DNA from: Meandrina meandrites
Lineage: Eukaryota; Cnidaria; Anthozoa; Scleractinia; Meandrinidae
Assembly (NCBI GenBank): GCA_963693305.1
Contig: OY855904.1
Location: 41,021,804-41,085,803 of the forward strand
DNA length: 64,000 nucleotides
Direction of reading: 5' to 3'
Shown: in pieces, positions 12,006-23,303 of the stretch
Position numbering within the stretch: position 1 is the first letter of the stretch
Layout: each line of letters opens with the position of its first letter
Notes under the pieces: generated by a model
Told to the model about the DNA's origin: nothing
What the model saw: only the letters and a program-made list of their open reading frames with translations
The model's database searches: none
Made by a program: the position numbers and the translations under genes

Positions 12006-14443
12006 TTATAGAACATATATACGATACCCCCTCTTGGTGGGTGATTTGGCATGTACGGTTTATTTGTAGAACTGTACTTAGCGCCCGAAAATGGCTATCA
12101 TCATGTCATAGCTCAGTTGTATAAGGGCGCTACGTCCTCGAAGGAAAGGATGATTTAGCACGTCGCAGTGACGTTAGAGAATGTATGTAAGAGAATGGAC
12201 GGTGTTAGTACATCACAGTAGTTGACTTGGAGGAATTCGCTACATCCCCAAAAATGGACCATTTAGCATGCGTCAATCGATTTGCAGAAATGCGCCAAGT
12301 TCCCGAAAATGGACTATTCTAAGCATTTTGTGCTGAAAAAAGTAAACGCTAAGCCTCCAAAATTGACGATTTGTATGTTGCAGTCCATTTGCAGGAATAC
12401 GATTTGTCCCCGAAAATAAACAATTTAGCATGTCGTTGTTTATTTGTAGAAATGCGCTGAAGGTCCCCGAAAGTGAACAAGTTAGAATGACTCTTTTCAG
12501 GTTCCTATTTTCACTAGGCCACTAAGAGGATGATGTGGTTAAGCCGCAAAACGCGCCAAGTCCCCGAAAGTGGACTATTTACCATGTCTCAGCACATTTT
12601 TAAAAATTCGCTTCAAAGTTCCCAGAAATGGATTATCTAGCATGTCCTAGTTTATTATTTTGTAGAAATGCGCTAAGTTCCGGATATAGGCGATCTAATA
12701 CGTCACAATCAAATTGCTGAAATTTGCTATATCTCCGAAATGGGTGATTTAACAAGTCACTGTTCATTTGTAGAAATCTGCAAGGCCCCTTAAAATGGAC
12801 GATTTAACACGCCACTGTTCATTTGAACAAACCAACAAGGCCGCCGAAAATGGGCGATTAACCATTCTGTCGGAATTTTATTTGTGGAAATAGGATATGT
12901 CCCCCAACTAATGGACGTTTAAGTGTGCCGCAGTTGAATTGTAGAAATGCGACAAAGTCTCTGAAAATGTACCATGAAAATGAACAATTTAGCACGTTGT
13001 GGTTGAGGAGCAAATAGGGATGGGTCCCGCCGAAATGCTCCAGTTAATATGTCGTAGAAATGCAGTAAAACTGACCCTGAAAATGACGATTTTATTCGTG
13101 GGAATACGCTTTGTCCCCCTTAAATGGACGTTTTAGCATGTCATAGTTCAAGTGTAGAAGTTCCGAATATGGACGATCTAATACGTCGTAGTTTCTATGC
13201 TGAAATCTGCTAGGTCTCCAAAAAGGACGATTTAACACCTCACTTTTCATTTGCAGAGATGTCCCCGAAAATGGACAATTTAGTATACGACATTTCAGTT
13301 GTATAAATCTTCGTAGACTTGTTCAAGTCATCCCCAAAAATGGATGACCTTGCATTTCTTGTCCGTACATTACGTTGTTGGGTAAAAAAAAATTGTCGTT
13401 GACACGTCCGGATTAATAAAATGTACTTCACATACCCTCGCGTATCTGTTCGTCCTGAAAATGGACGCTAAGGTTTGAATTGATAAATTTAAAATTAAAC
13501 AAAATAATAAATATATTGCAGTCTTTACCTCGCCATTATAAATAACGAAGAGTAAAAAAAAGAGACGAAAAAAAATTAAATGCAATTGTCATGTGGTTGT
13601 GTCCAAAATTTTAAAATTAAATAGCTATAGATATATTAGTTATTTATAGTATTCAGAAAAAAATTGGTGGCACAAACTACAACAAAATATACACAGTCAA
13701 GATTTTTGCACAACGTACATCTTTATTCTGCAGCCGCTCCGGTTTTAGTTTTTACAATACACTTCTGAAATTAATTACTGCAACTGAAATGCTCTAGGTC
13801 CGCGAAAATGGACAATTTAGCACGCAATATTGCACTGGGTCCCCGAAAATAGACGATTTCGCACGTCGCAGTTCAGGCTACAGTAACGCACGTTGTGGTT
13901 GAGGACGATTGAGCACGTCGTAATTCAACTGTAGCTCATGCTCGGCAGTATTCTTATAAGTAAAGTGAGCGTACAACGTTGCTCAGAAAACGTTCCACGA
14001 ACGAATAAGACGTCCCCGAAAGTGGACGAGTGAGAGTTGTTACCTTCATCTAACGCTTTCCTTCCGCACAAAATTAAAAAAACCGATATTCCCAGAGCAG
14101 TGTTGAGCAGGTGAAATGTAGACTTATGAATTTAGTTATGAGCGACCTTGCAACAAGTTAGAATTAATTATTCAAACAACTAAGTGAGGAAAAATGCACT
14201 GTTTACTCATAGTAGTTTTATTGTCCAAGTCTCGTGTTACGCCAGTCGTTTTTGCTCCCGAAAATGAGCTTCCTCAGACAACAAGATCTTTGGTATAGGC
14301 CTTCTACGCGGATATATCCAAGACGTGTTGAAAAACCCAAAAACATTTGATAAATATGACTCTAAAGACTGGTCAAAAAGTTACTCTACTGTGCTTACAT
14401 TTAGAGATACTGTTACAGACTGTTAGAGACTGTTTCAATACTT
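11990..14443. repeat. Decayed satellite block, copy A
   Basis: Starts at AGCATTACCAGTGTTTTTA and ends near CTTCTACATA. It holds degenerate units with the CCCCGAAAATGGACGATTTAGC core at irregular spacing, mixed with unique AT-rich sequence. It is homologous along its length to 14563-16590. No coding capacity is evident; the short open frames are satellite shadows. Confidence 0.85.
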
Positions 14444-14449
14444 CTACAT

Positions 14450-14555
14450 ATTTATTTGAAGAAATGCGCTTATTCCCGGAAAATGGACGATTTAGCATAT
14501 CGAGTTTATTTGTAGAAATGCGCTTTGTCCCCGAAAATGGATGATTTAGCATGTC
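14450..14555. repeat. Two 54-bp satellite units between the duplicated blocks
   Basis: Two units of the 6.5-12 kb satellite lie exactly between copy A and copy B. Copy B therefore has the same array-then-tail order as copy A, with its array reduced to two units. Confidence 0.85.
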
Positions 14556-14562
14556 AAGTTCA

Positions 14563-16590
14563 GCATTACCAGTGTTTTTATAGAACGTATATACGCTACC
14601 CCCTCAAGGTGGGCGATTTGGCATGTACGGTTTATTTGTAGAACTGCACTTAGCTCCTGAAAATGGCTATCATCATGTCATAGCTCAGTTGTATAAGGGC
14701 GCTACGTCCTCGAAGGAAAGGATGATTTAGCACGTCACAGTGACGTTAGAGAATACATGCAAGAGAATGGACGACATAGTACATCACAGTTGTTGACTTG
14801 GAGGAATTCGCTACATCCCCAAAAATGGACCATTTAGCATGTGTCGATCGATTTGTAGAAATGCGCCAAGTCCCCGAAAATGGACTATATTCTAAGCATT
14901 TTGTGCTGAAAACACTGACGATTTGTATGTTGCAGTCCATTTGCAGGAATATGAAAAAAGAAAACGCTAAGCTTCCAAAATTGACGATTTGTATGTTGCA
15001 GTCCATTTGCAGGAATACGATTTGTCCCCGAAAATAAACAATTTAGCACGTCGTTGTTTATTTGTAGAAATGCGCTGATGGTCCCCGAAAGTGGACAAGT
15101 TAGAATGATTCTTTTCAGGTTCCTATTTTCACTAGGCCACTAAAAGGATGATGCGGTTAAGCCGCAAAACGCGCCAAGTCCCCGAAAGTGGACTATTTGC
15201 CATGTCTCAGCACATTTTTAAAATTTCGCTTCAAAGTTCCCAGAAATGGATGATTTAGCATGTCCTAGTTTATTTATTTGTAGAAATGCGCTAAATTCCG
15301 AATATAGGCGATCTAATACGTCACAGTCAAGTTGCTGAAATCTGTTGTCTCCGAAATGGGCGATTTAACAAGTCACTGTTCATTTGAAGAAATCTTCAAG
15401 GCCCCCGAAAATGGGTGATTAACCATTGTTTCGCAATTTGTGGAAATAGGATGTGTCCCCGAAAATGGACGCTTAAGTGTGCCGCAGTTGAATTGTAGAA
15501 ATGCGACAAAGTGTCGTTGACACGTCCGGATTAAGAAAATGTACTTCACATACCCTCACGTATCTGTTCGTCCCCGAAAATGGACGCTAAGGTTTGAATT
15601 GCTAAATCCAGAATTAAACAAAAATAATAATAAATATTTTGCAGTCTTTACCTCGCCAATATAAATAACGAGGAGCAATTCGAAAGAGAGAGAATCCGCC
15701 AAAAAGAGAGACGAAAAAAAAAATTAAATTAAATTGTCATGTGGTTGTGTCCAAAATTTTAAAATTATATAGCTATAGATATATTAGTTATTTATAGTAT
15801 TCAGTAAAAATTGGCACAAAATACGACAAAATATACAGTCAAGATATCTTTATTCTCCATCTTTATTCTCCAGCCGTTCCGATTTTAGTTTTTACAATAC
15901 ACTTCTGAACTTAATAACTGCAATTGAAATGCTCTAGGTCCGCGAAAATGGACAAGTTAGCACGCGCACTTCATACGCAATATTGCACTGGGTCCCCGAA
16001 AATAGACGATTGCGCACGTTGCAGTTCAGATGCTGCAGTAACGCGCCAGGTCCCCGAAAATGGACGTGGAGCATGTTATAATTCAACTGTAGCTCATGCT
16101 CGGAAGTATTCTTATAAGTAAAGTGAGCGTACAACGTTTCTCAGAAAACGTTCCACGAACGAAAAAGACGTCACCGAAAGTGGACGAGTGAAAGTTGTTA
16201 CCTTCATCTAACACTTTCCTTCCGCACAAAATCAAAAAAACCGATATTCCCAGAGCAGTGTTGAGCAGGTGAAATGTAGATTTATGAATGTAGTTATGAG
16301 CGACCTTGCAACAAGTTAGAATTAATTATTCAAACAACTAAGTAATGAAAAATGCACTGTTTACTCATAGTAGTTTTATTGTCCAAGTCTCGTGTTACGC
16401 CAGTCGTTTTTGCTCCCGAAAATGAGCTTCCTAAGATAACAAGATCTTTGGTAGAAGCGTTCTATGCGGATACATCCAAGACGTGTTGAAAAACCAAAAA
16501 TATTCGATAAATATGCCTCTAAATACTGGTCAAAAAGTTACTCTACTGCGCTTACATTTAGAGATACTGTTACAGACTGTTACAATGCTT
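14563..16590. repeat. Decayed satellite block, copy B
   Basis: A diverged tandem copy of 11990-14443. The same landmarks occur in order (TACCCCCTC, GGGCGCTACGTCCTCG, TTGACTTGGAGGAATTCGC, CGTTCCACGAACG, CCAAGTCTCGTGTTACGCC). Copy B lacks several hundred bases present in copy A around 13000-13260 and has small indels elsewhere. Confidence 0.85.
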
Positions 16591-17109
16591 CTACATACAC
16601 AAGCTTACATTATTCCACAGGACCTAAACTAATCCATGAGGGGGGTGCGCTCCTACTTGAAAAATTGAGCCCAGAGAAACCAAGAATGTTCCTGTGTCTA
16701 TAAAACTTGACACTGCTCGTGGAACACGCAGGGTTGCTCGGACTTTCATCGCGAGGGGTTCGAATTGGCCTGCTATCGAGTAAAACGCGATACCAGGCCC
16801 TTGTTGTACTTCTCCGTTTCCGAAAGCCGATTGCTAATCGAAGTGTTCCGAAAAGATCCGAATCGAACGTTAACCGAGCCGAAGCGAGGCTATGCTGCAT
16901 AACGTTAGAATACAACCCGCACTGCAGTCCACAGTGTCCATTTCCCATTGCTAATAAGCTCTGAAAAAAGTTAATGAAGATTTGTACAAAGCAGTCAATT
17001 AAAGTTTGAGTAGCAAAGGAAACAAACATTGTGGCCAGGAGTGCGCGTTATTTTCCACTGATATACAGCATTCATTCGCGCGCGCTTTCCACGCGTGTCG
17101 CGCGCGTGG

Positions 17110-17141
17110 CAACAACAACAACAACAACAACAACAACAACC
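17110..17141. repeat. (ACA)n microsatellite
   Basis: About ten perfect trinucleotide copies. Confidence 0.9.
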
Positions 17142-18107
17142 TTCGTGTTATTCTTTTCTCATATGGTTAATCGTTACCTTAAGAACGTATTTCATAAATT
17201 GACAATTATTCACCGACCTCAGAGTGAATAACTGTTGTAGTATGTACCGTACCACGTCAGTGAATAGAGGGCAAATGGGCAGAATTATCTTGAAAAGAAA
17301 AAAATAAAGCGAGCTCGGTCAGTATGTCAGTCAATCAGTCCGTTCCGATGCAAACCAATATTCACCAGTGTGGCACATACTACCCTTACCATTATTCTAT
17401 ATATACTGTCTAAACTTTCTTGCCTTTTGGCCAATCATGAAGTGATGAGATGCTGTTGTCGCCATCTTTTCGCCTTGTTCCTCTGTGTGTCCGATTGTTT
17501 TTCCTTCTTCTACATGCCCGCATTTCCTTGGTTCGTCGAAGGTGCATCTATCTATCTAATTTACTCTATTACTGTCTTACTGCTGTGCGCCATCTTTGAT
17601 GTTCTTGTCCAGCCCTTATAATTAAACTTAAGAGGTCTTCACAACTTTTTGTATGAAGTTTGCTCGTCTTGATCCACTCTCCGATCCTCTCAAGGCTGGA
17701 GCTCCAGTCGCTCCGCCGGAAGTGAAGGCTACCAACGCCTACAATTTGTAGACGGTCTAATCTTCCTGCGCCTGCGAAGTGCAATGCAAGCGGATTCCTT
17801 GAGTAGACTCGTCCCACAAAACAACGCCAACAAAGAGACCTGAACATATCTAGTTGTTAACGCCGCCCGTAAGCGAGATAAGCCTCCCAGGGAACTATAA
17901 CTAACCCCCCTACGCTATGCTCTCTTTCTCTACACTATCTTGATAGATGAGCGCCTTGCCCAAAGCTGCATCTTATTCTGTAATATTTTGGAGGCTTCCT
18001 GTGCCAAGTGTCGTAAAGGTGTGTGCTTTGTCCCAGATTCCCAGCTAACTACTTGAATGCTCAACTACGCTCGCATGTGCGAGCCTGCACTAATTAGCTA
18101 CCTGTAA

Positions 18108-18188
18108 CTAGAAAACTGACAACTTAACGTAACAGGAGAAAACAAATCAGTTTTCGTTCCTGTGTTAAGCGGTCAGTCTCTAGTTTCC
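18108..18188. repeat. Imperfect hairpin
   Basis: Arms beginning AACTAGAAAACTGAC and ending GTCAGTCTCTAGTT pair over about 30 bp around a short loop. It may be a small fold-back element. Function unknown. Confidence 0.5.
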
Positions 18189-20173
18189 TACGTTTTAAAG
18201 TTAATTTAATTAATTGTATTTGTCTGGATGAACCTTGAGCCGAATTAGTTCCCGTTAATAACAGTGATAGTGCTGTCATTAAAGGAAACTTCGAAAAGAA
18301 AACGGTTTCTAAAACGGCACTAAGCAGGAGATGGCGCAGAAGCTGAAGTGAAGCCGACGTGAAAAAAGTGAAGCCGAAATAAAGCCGAAGTGAAGCCGAA
18401 CTTTGCCGAATTAGAAACGATATCGAATAATTGGCCGAATAAAATATTCAAATGGCGAATTATGAAACCCAAGAAAGGAAAAGGGGAGGCCCAAACCCGA
18501 CCACCCAGAGCTAACTAAACTGTCTAAATTAAGTTAAGCCGAATTCCGAGTAGGTCTTCGTTAGCCGAACACAATCCGAACGTTAGCCGAAAGTAAGGTT
18601 CATCCAGGGCTCTATTCATTTACCCTCCCTACCCTACCCACAAAGAACCGCACTAACCACTACCAAGAAGAACTCTTGTCTCGTTACCAAGGAGATGCTG
18701 CGACCATTGGGTGATGACGTTTGGAAGTGCTGGACTGGCATGGACTGCTGACTCGGCACAACGGTCGGACTGCTTGAATAGGCCAGGAGGAACCACACAG
18801 AACTTGAAAAATAATAACAAAGACTTGGAGTCAAAAATTATTCCAAGCTTAAATACTTAGTTAAGGCTTGTAGTTAATCACATACAGCTATTCTTCAACG
18901 TGAGAATTTCGAGCCTTGTTAAAATTGCATGCATAATAAAGTAGTTGTATAAAAACCTTGTGCCAATTTACACCGTTAAAAATTAACATTTTACCCACTC
19001 ATTTTAAATACTATTTCAGTTTATTTTCCAGTAGAAAAGCACACAGCAGTGCAGTAAAACTCCTTCATGACAAGGTATGCTTCCGACAGATTTCAATTCT
19101 GAGTAACACGTTTTGAAAATTACCGATAACTAAGCCGAAGGTAAAATAAGAAAAAGACATAATATAAAGAAAAAAAAGCATGCTTCCACAAGAATCTGGC
19201 GTCTTAATTTAAGAAACATCCACATTTCACCGCCATGACTATTTCACGAAGAATGTTTGGAATATATTTTGCTGGCTCGGAGCGCAGTAATTGCTTCGGC
19301 GGCAAACCTGTAAATTGAAGAGAACAAACTACCTTATTGAAGACAAGAACATCTCAATTTAAGACAATGTTAAGTTCAAAACTGAGCTGAACTCTCAAAC
19401 GAAATGTAACGATAATTTTATCCTTTCAAATTGACATGTAAATATTTTCTTACTCGCTTACTCACCAAGTCATACTTCCAGACGCTATTATTCCCTGTGC
19501 TTCAACGTGGATTAGTCGCTCGCAGCCGAGAAAAATTAAAGTCTTGAGACTGCCATGGAAGAACAAGCTTTTGGGTTTAGTTTTAGCTCGGCGAGTTCTT
19601 CGTTTCTTCTCAGCATGTACGATCTGCATAACTAATTTAAACTGGCCGCTAACTGTAGCACGCACGCCTTCGACCAAGAGATGAAATCTGATTGGTTTAA
19701 ATCCGCACGGGAATAAAGCCTTTCAGTTTGATATCTCTATGAGCAGAATGATCTCTATGCTAATTGCATAAGTTGTATACTGGTAAACAAGAAAAAAACT
19801 TGTACGAGGAAACAAATAGTGTATAGGATGCGAATGGTCGTTTCCGGCTAAAATTTATGTTTCAAATTGAAATCAAGCTGTACAACAGCTGTGTACAATG
19901 CCTTTGAATTTTTTTAAACAATTCTGGTTTAATATCAAAATGCGGCTCATTCCGTGCATGAATGTATTTTCTTTGCATTTTTCCTGGCATGAAATTTGCT
20001 TGGACATTTTCCCTTGCATGCATTTTCTCTTTCCTAACTGTCCGTCCTTGAACAAGACGAATCTGATTCGGGCCGGAAGTGACAGTCACCGGAAGTTGAA
20101 AATTTGGATACGGGAACTTAGGTAATGACCGCGTGAAATCTGGCGCCAAGAGTCCCCATGGAAAAAAAAAAAC

Positions 20174-20400
20174 ATGGCGGAAATTTCGATGTTTTTACGA
20201 AAACGTGCAGCGAAAAATATCCGTAATTTATTGGCTGTGGATATGTGGAATACAGTTTTGACGTCCTATGGTTCTTTGCTGGGTTTCCAATGTCTGATTG
20301 GTTTATTTTGGCGAGAAAGGCTGGCATTAGTCGTTCCGTTTTGGGCAGCTCTAGGTGGTTTTATTTTGAAGCATTGCAGCGACGAAGGAACCAATTGGTG
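20174..20400 (+). CDS. Candidate first coding exon of a small membrane protein
   Basis: The ATG sits in AACATGGCG, a good animal start context. The frame stays open for about 75 codons and then meets a strong splice donor (ATTG/GTGAGTAAT) at 20400. The encoded segment has two hydrophobic stretches (about residues 27-45 and 49-66) separated by a short basic/aromatic turn, as expected for a two-pass membrane protein. I do not recognise the family. The large CACTA nest would then lie in its first intron. A spliceable open segment with a membrane helix near 47536-47750 is a possible later exon, but its phase does not join directly to this one, so the link is unproven. Confidence 0.3.
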
Positions 20401-21726
20401 AGTAATTTCTGTACTTTAAGTGTTATATATTTCACAGAACTCATTGCAGTTAGTTCACGTTAATTTGTGCTTGTGCTTAGATGTAAAATGTAAGCTAAGT
20501 GTAAGCTATTCAACAATAATTTATATTAAGGTGATAATAAATATATTATTCGCCAAAGGTGAAGTGAACAATCTTGTGAATTTCCACGTTTAGCTAATTA
20601 TAAGAGCATGTTAAATATTCACCAATGTTTACTGAGCCTGAGGCGAATAATTGTTTTAGTGTAATAGCCAGAGTTCAATTTCAAGAAGTACAAAATAAAG
20701 GACTGAAACATGGAGCCAACAAACGGGCGACCCGAAAACACTGACCCCCAGGCCGTGACATGGACCCCCACTACATACTGGGTCCATGGACTGCTTAAAA
20801 CAGACTGGTCCACAGACCACCCCCCAAAGTAATGTTTATAAACAAGCTTAACATTTTGACTTACCGGTAAGATAAACCACTTATATGCCAGCAAATTCGA
20901 CCATTTAAGTAAAGTTAATCAGATTTAACAGACTCGGGTCCAGGCTGCTCAGGGCGCAAGGTTTATTTATCAGTTACAGGTTGCCATTTCTTTCGCTGTG
21001 GCAATGTACGAAAGACCATGTGTTTTTGAAAGACCAATAATGTTTCGATGTTAAACTAACTCTACCAGCTCTAACTAACATTTAACAGTTCTTACTGGTT
21101 ACCCATACATAGCTGCCATGAGATGCAAAAGAGCGAGGTTGTATTGTATTCAGTTGGGTTGTATTTTGTGGAGATTGAAATAAGTTCATATTATTGGTGG
21201 AAAAAAAACAGTAGAAGGAAAGAAAGCACATTAATACAACTTAGTTATCGGTCATTTTCAAGGGACTCTGGTCTTTAATACATTGGGCAATTCCAGAAAA
21301 TATCCATAACATACGACGGATGGCTTCTTGGAATTTTTAGGGCAAGGGGGGGGGGGGGGGGGGGGGGGGTTCTATGAACTGGAATTCTGAAGGCATGGAG
21401 GCCGGGTACTTACAATTGGAATTCCGAACGGATCAGGGGTTTCAGATCTGGGATTTCCAGAGGGTACAGACAAGTGTTTTTTGTGGACTTTCCTTTTCCT
21501 ATTCAGGAAAGAAGCTTGAATCAGGGCATTATTTTGACTGGGTGTGGTGGTGCGGATCCACATAATTCGCCAACTTCCACATCTTAAGAACATTAGAATC
21601 TGACAATTTTCCCAAAAATGTTAGCCCAGATAACAAACTTTTAGTATTTTGTAAGTTAGAAGGCAATTTAGTGAAAGAGTGATACATAAGAGCAAAAAGA
21701 ACTTCAAAAATTGGTTGAAAGTCAGC
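20401..21726. other. Non-coding interval with poly-G tract
   Basis: No gene recognised. A G-run of about 20-25 bases lies at 21347-21369. The sequence around 20700-20830 looks repeat-derived, but I cannot define its ends. Confidence 0.45.
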
Positions 21727-21729
21727 ACT

Positions 21730-22100
21730 CACTACCAGAAGCTTTCGCGTGAAAAACCATGTGAAAAACCATGTGAAAAACAGTTCAGTTTCACACAGTT
21801 TTCATATGATTGTGACAACATTTCATGCACTTTTCACATGCTTATTTCACATGCATATGAAATAGCACCATGTGAAGAGCATATGAAGAGTATGTGAAAA
21901 GCATGTGGAAAGCATGTGAAGAATGTTATCCTTTTCACATGCTTTTTCATATGCAATTTCACATACCATTTCACGCATTTTTTAAGCAAGGCAATTTTCT
22001 CTTTTCACATGTAATTTCACACACTATTTCACATAATGAGCCATGCGAAATTGTCATATCAAGCCGTGTTTCACACGCATTTCACACACCATAGAACATA
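21730..22100. repeat. Left subterminal repeat region of the CACTA element
   Basis: Dense GTGAAA and TTTCACATG motifs in direct and inverted orientation. In EnSpm/CACTA elements such arrays are transposase-binding sites. That role is inferred here from position and pattern. Confidence 0.75.
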
Positions 22101-23068
22101 ATTTCACACTATATTTTACGTACTGCATCACTTAATAAAATTAATAAATTATTAAATTTAATATGGAATGCAATTTACAACTGACAATCTTGAAGCTAGG
22201 GTTTGTATACATACATGTAGAAACACACAGCCATTCAGAACAGTTTTAATTTTTTTATTAACAGATGCCTTCCGTTGACATATATAAATTCATCACTTCA
22301 AAACTGCATGTGGCTATTATGGTTTTGATTGACTCAGACTAGGAAAAACAGACTTAGCTGCTGGCTGATGAGATGACTTTGTACATCTGCCCTTTCTAGT
22401 TTGTCCAGTTTAGTTTCCTTGTTCTTCTCTTGCCTGTACAATAAATTAAATGCATTCCCAATTAACCTCTTGGTATTTTAGTCATGTGTTGATTTGGTAT
22501 TCTTATTACTTGTGCACATGAACTTTATTATATAATTATGAACAGTTTATGATCAGTTCATGATCAGTGGCAACAAAATTAAGAAAATGTCGGATAACAC
22601 TGCCCTTTAAACGAATACATGTAAGTCTGCTCTGGGAAATTTACACTAAAAAATCCACAATACACAACAGTCCAATAGTTTACACCCTGATGAAGCCTGT
22701 TAGCTGCTTGGAGTCAATTTGAATTCGGTTATATAAATTACTCCTGAACGAAATAAAACGAAACTGTTGTAATTGATCATCGCATTACGCACACACATGC
22801 ATGCAGTCGAATTTGGTGTAATTCTGTTAAGAATGTCGCCAAACACATCACTGAACACATCCAACGTTAAAATGCAATTCGTGCAAACAAAGAGAATTAT
22901 GCTTCTTTAAAAGCCAAGCCTCCAGATCCATGAAAGTCCCGCTGGTTTTATTTGAGAAATAACTATAAGCTTAAAGTTGTACTCACTGAAGCACTTTGTA
23001 AACGACTGCTGGCCCCGACTGTCATGGCGTTGTTTGATCGAATCAGCTCCAAGAATCGCAAACTTTTG
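22101..23068. other. Internal CACTA sequence, non-coding
   Basis: AT-rich, no open frame of note. It lies between the left subterminal repeats and the BEL insertion. Confidence 0.5.
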
Positions 23069-23073
23069 TACAC

Positions 23074-23272
23074 TGTGCGGAATTCAGGGGACCCCCCTCT
23101 ATTGACATTGACATTTTGAGTCACGTGATCTTGTGTAAAATCACTCGTGGTTTAGTTTTTCATTGCGTTTGTCGGACATTTTGTAATCGTGTTTAGGATC
23201 TTTGAACTCTTGTCTGGTTTAGATTCCCCTCAGCCTGTAGTTGTTAGTTTGGAACGGAATAAATTCATTACA
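23074..23272 (+). repeat. 5' LTR of BEL/Pao retrotransposon
   Basis: 199 bp, starting TGTGCGGAATTC and ending AAATTCATTACA. It matches the 3' LTR (43738-43936, also 199 bp) except for two substitutions. The preceding five bases TACAC (23069-23073) reappear directly after the 3' LTR, giving a 5-bp TSD as usual for BEL/Pao. Confidence 0.95.
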
Positions 23273-23290
23273 TGGTCCTTCGGAGTCGGA
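23273..23290 (+). other. Primer-binding site
   Basis: TGGTCCTTCGGAGTCGGA follows the LTR with no gap. It begins with TGG, the complement of a tRNA CCA end. The matching tRNA was not identified. Confidence 0.7.
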
Positions 23291-23303
23291 TTCTGGAACA
23301 ACA

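Larger units (their letters stand above)
16600..20170. other. Non-coding interval
   Basis: No gene supported. It contains an (ACA)n run at 17110-17141, GAAGCCGAA-type short repeats near 18340-18420 and a hairpin at 18108-18188. Open frames of up to 139 codons (16610-17029 minus) show no domain and no consistent coding signature. Confidence 0.5.

Noticed and set aside
6455..16590. CRISPR-like array
   Set aside because: Units are contiguous satellite repeats with no spacers, in animal DNA.
23241..23303. Upstream ATG for BEL gag
   Set aside because: It lies inside the 5' LTR and primer-binding region; the ATG at 23304 is the better start.
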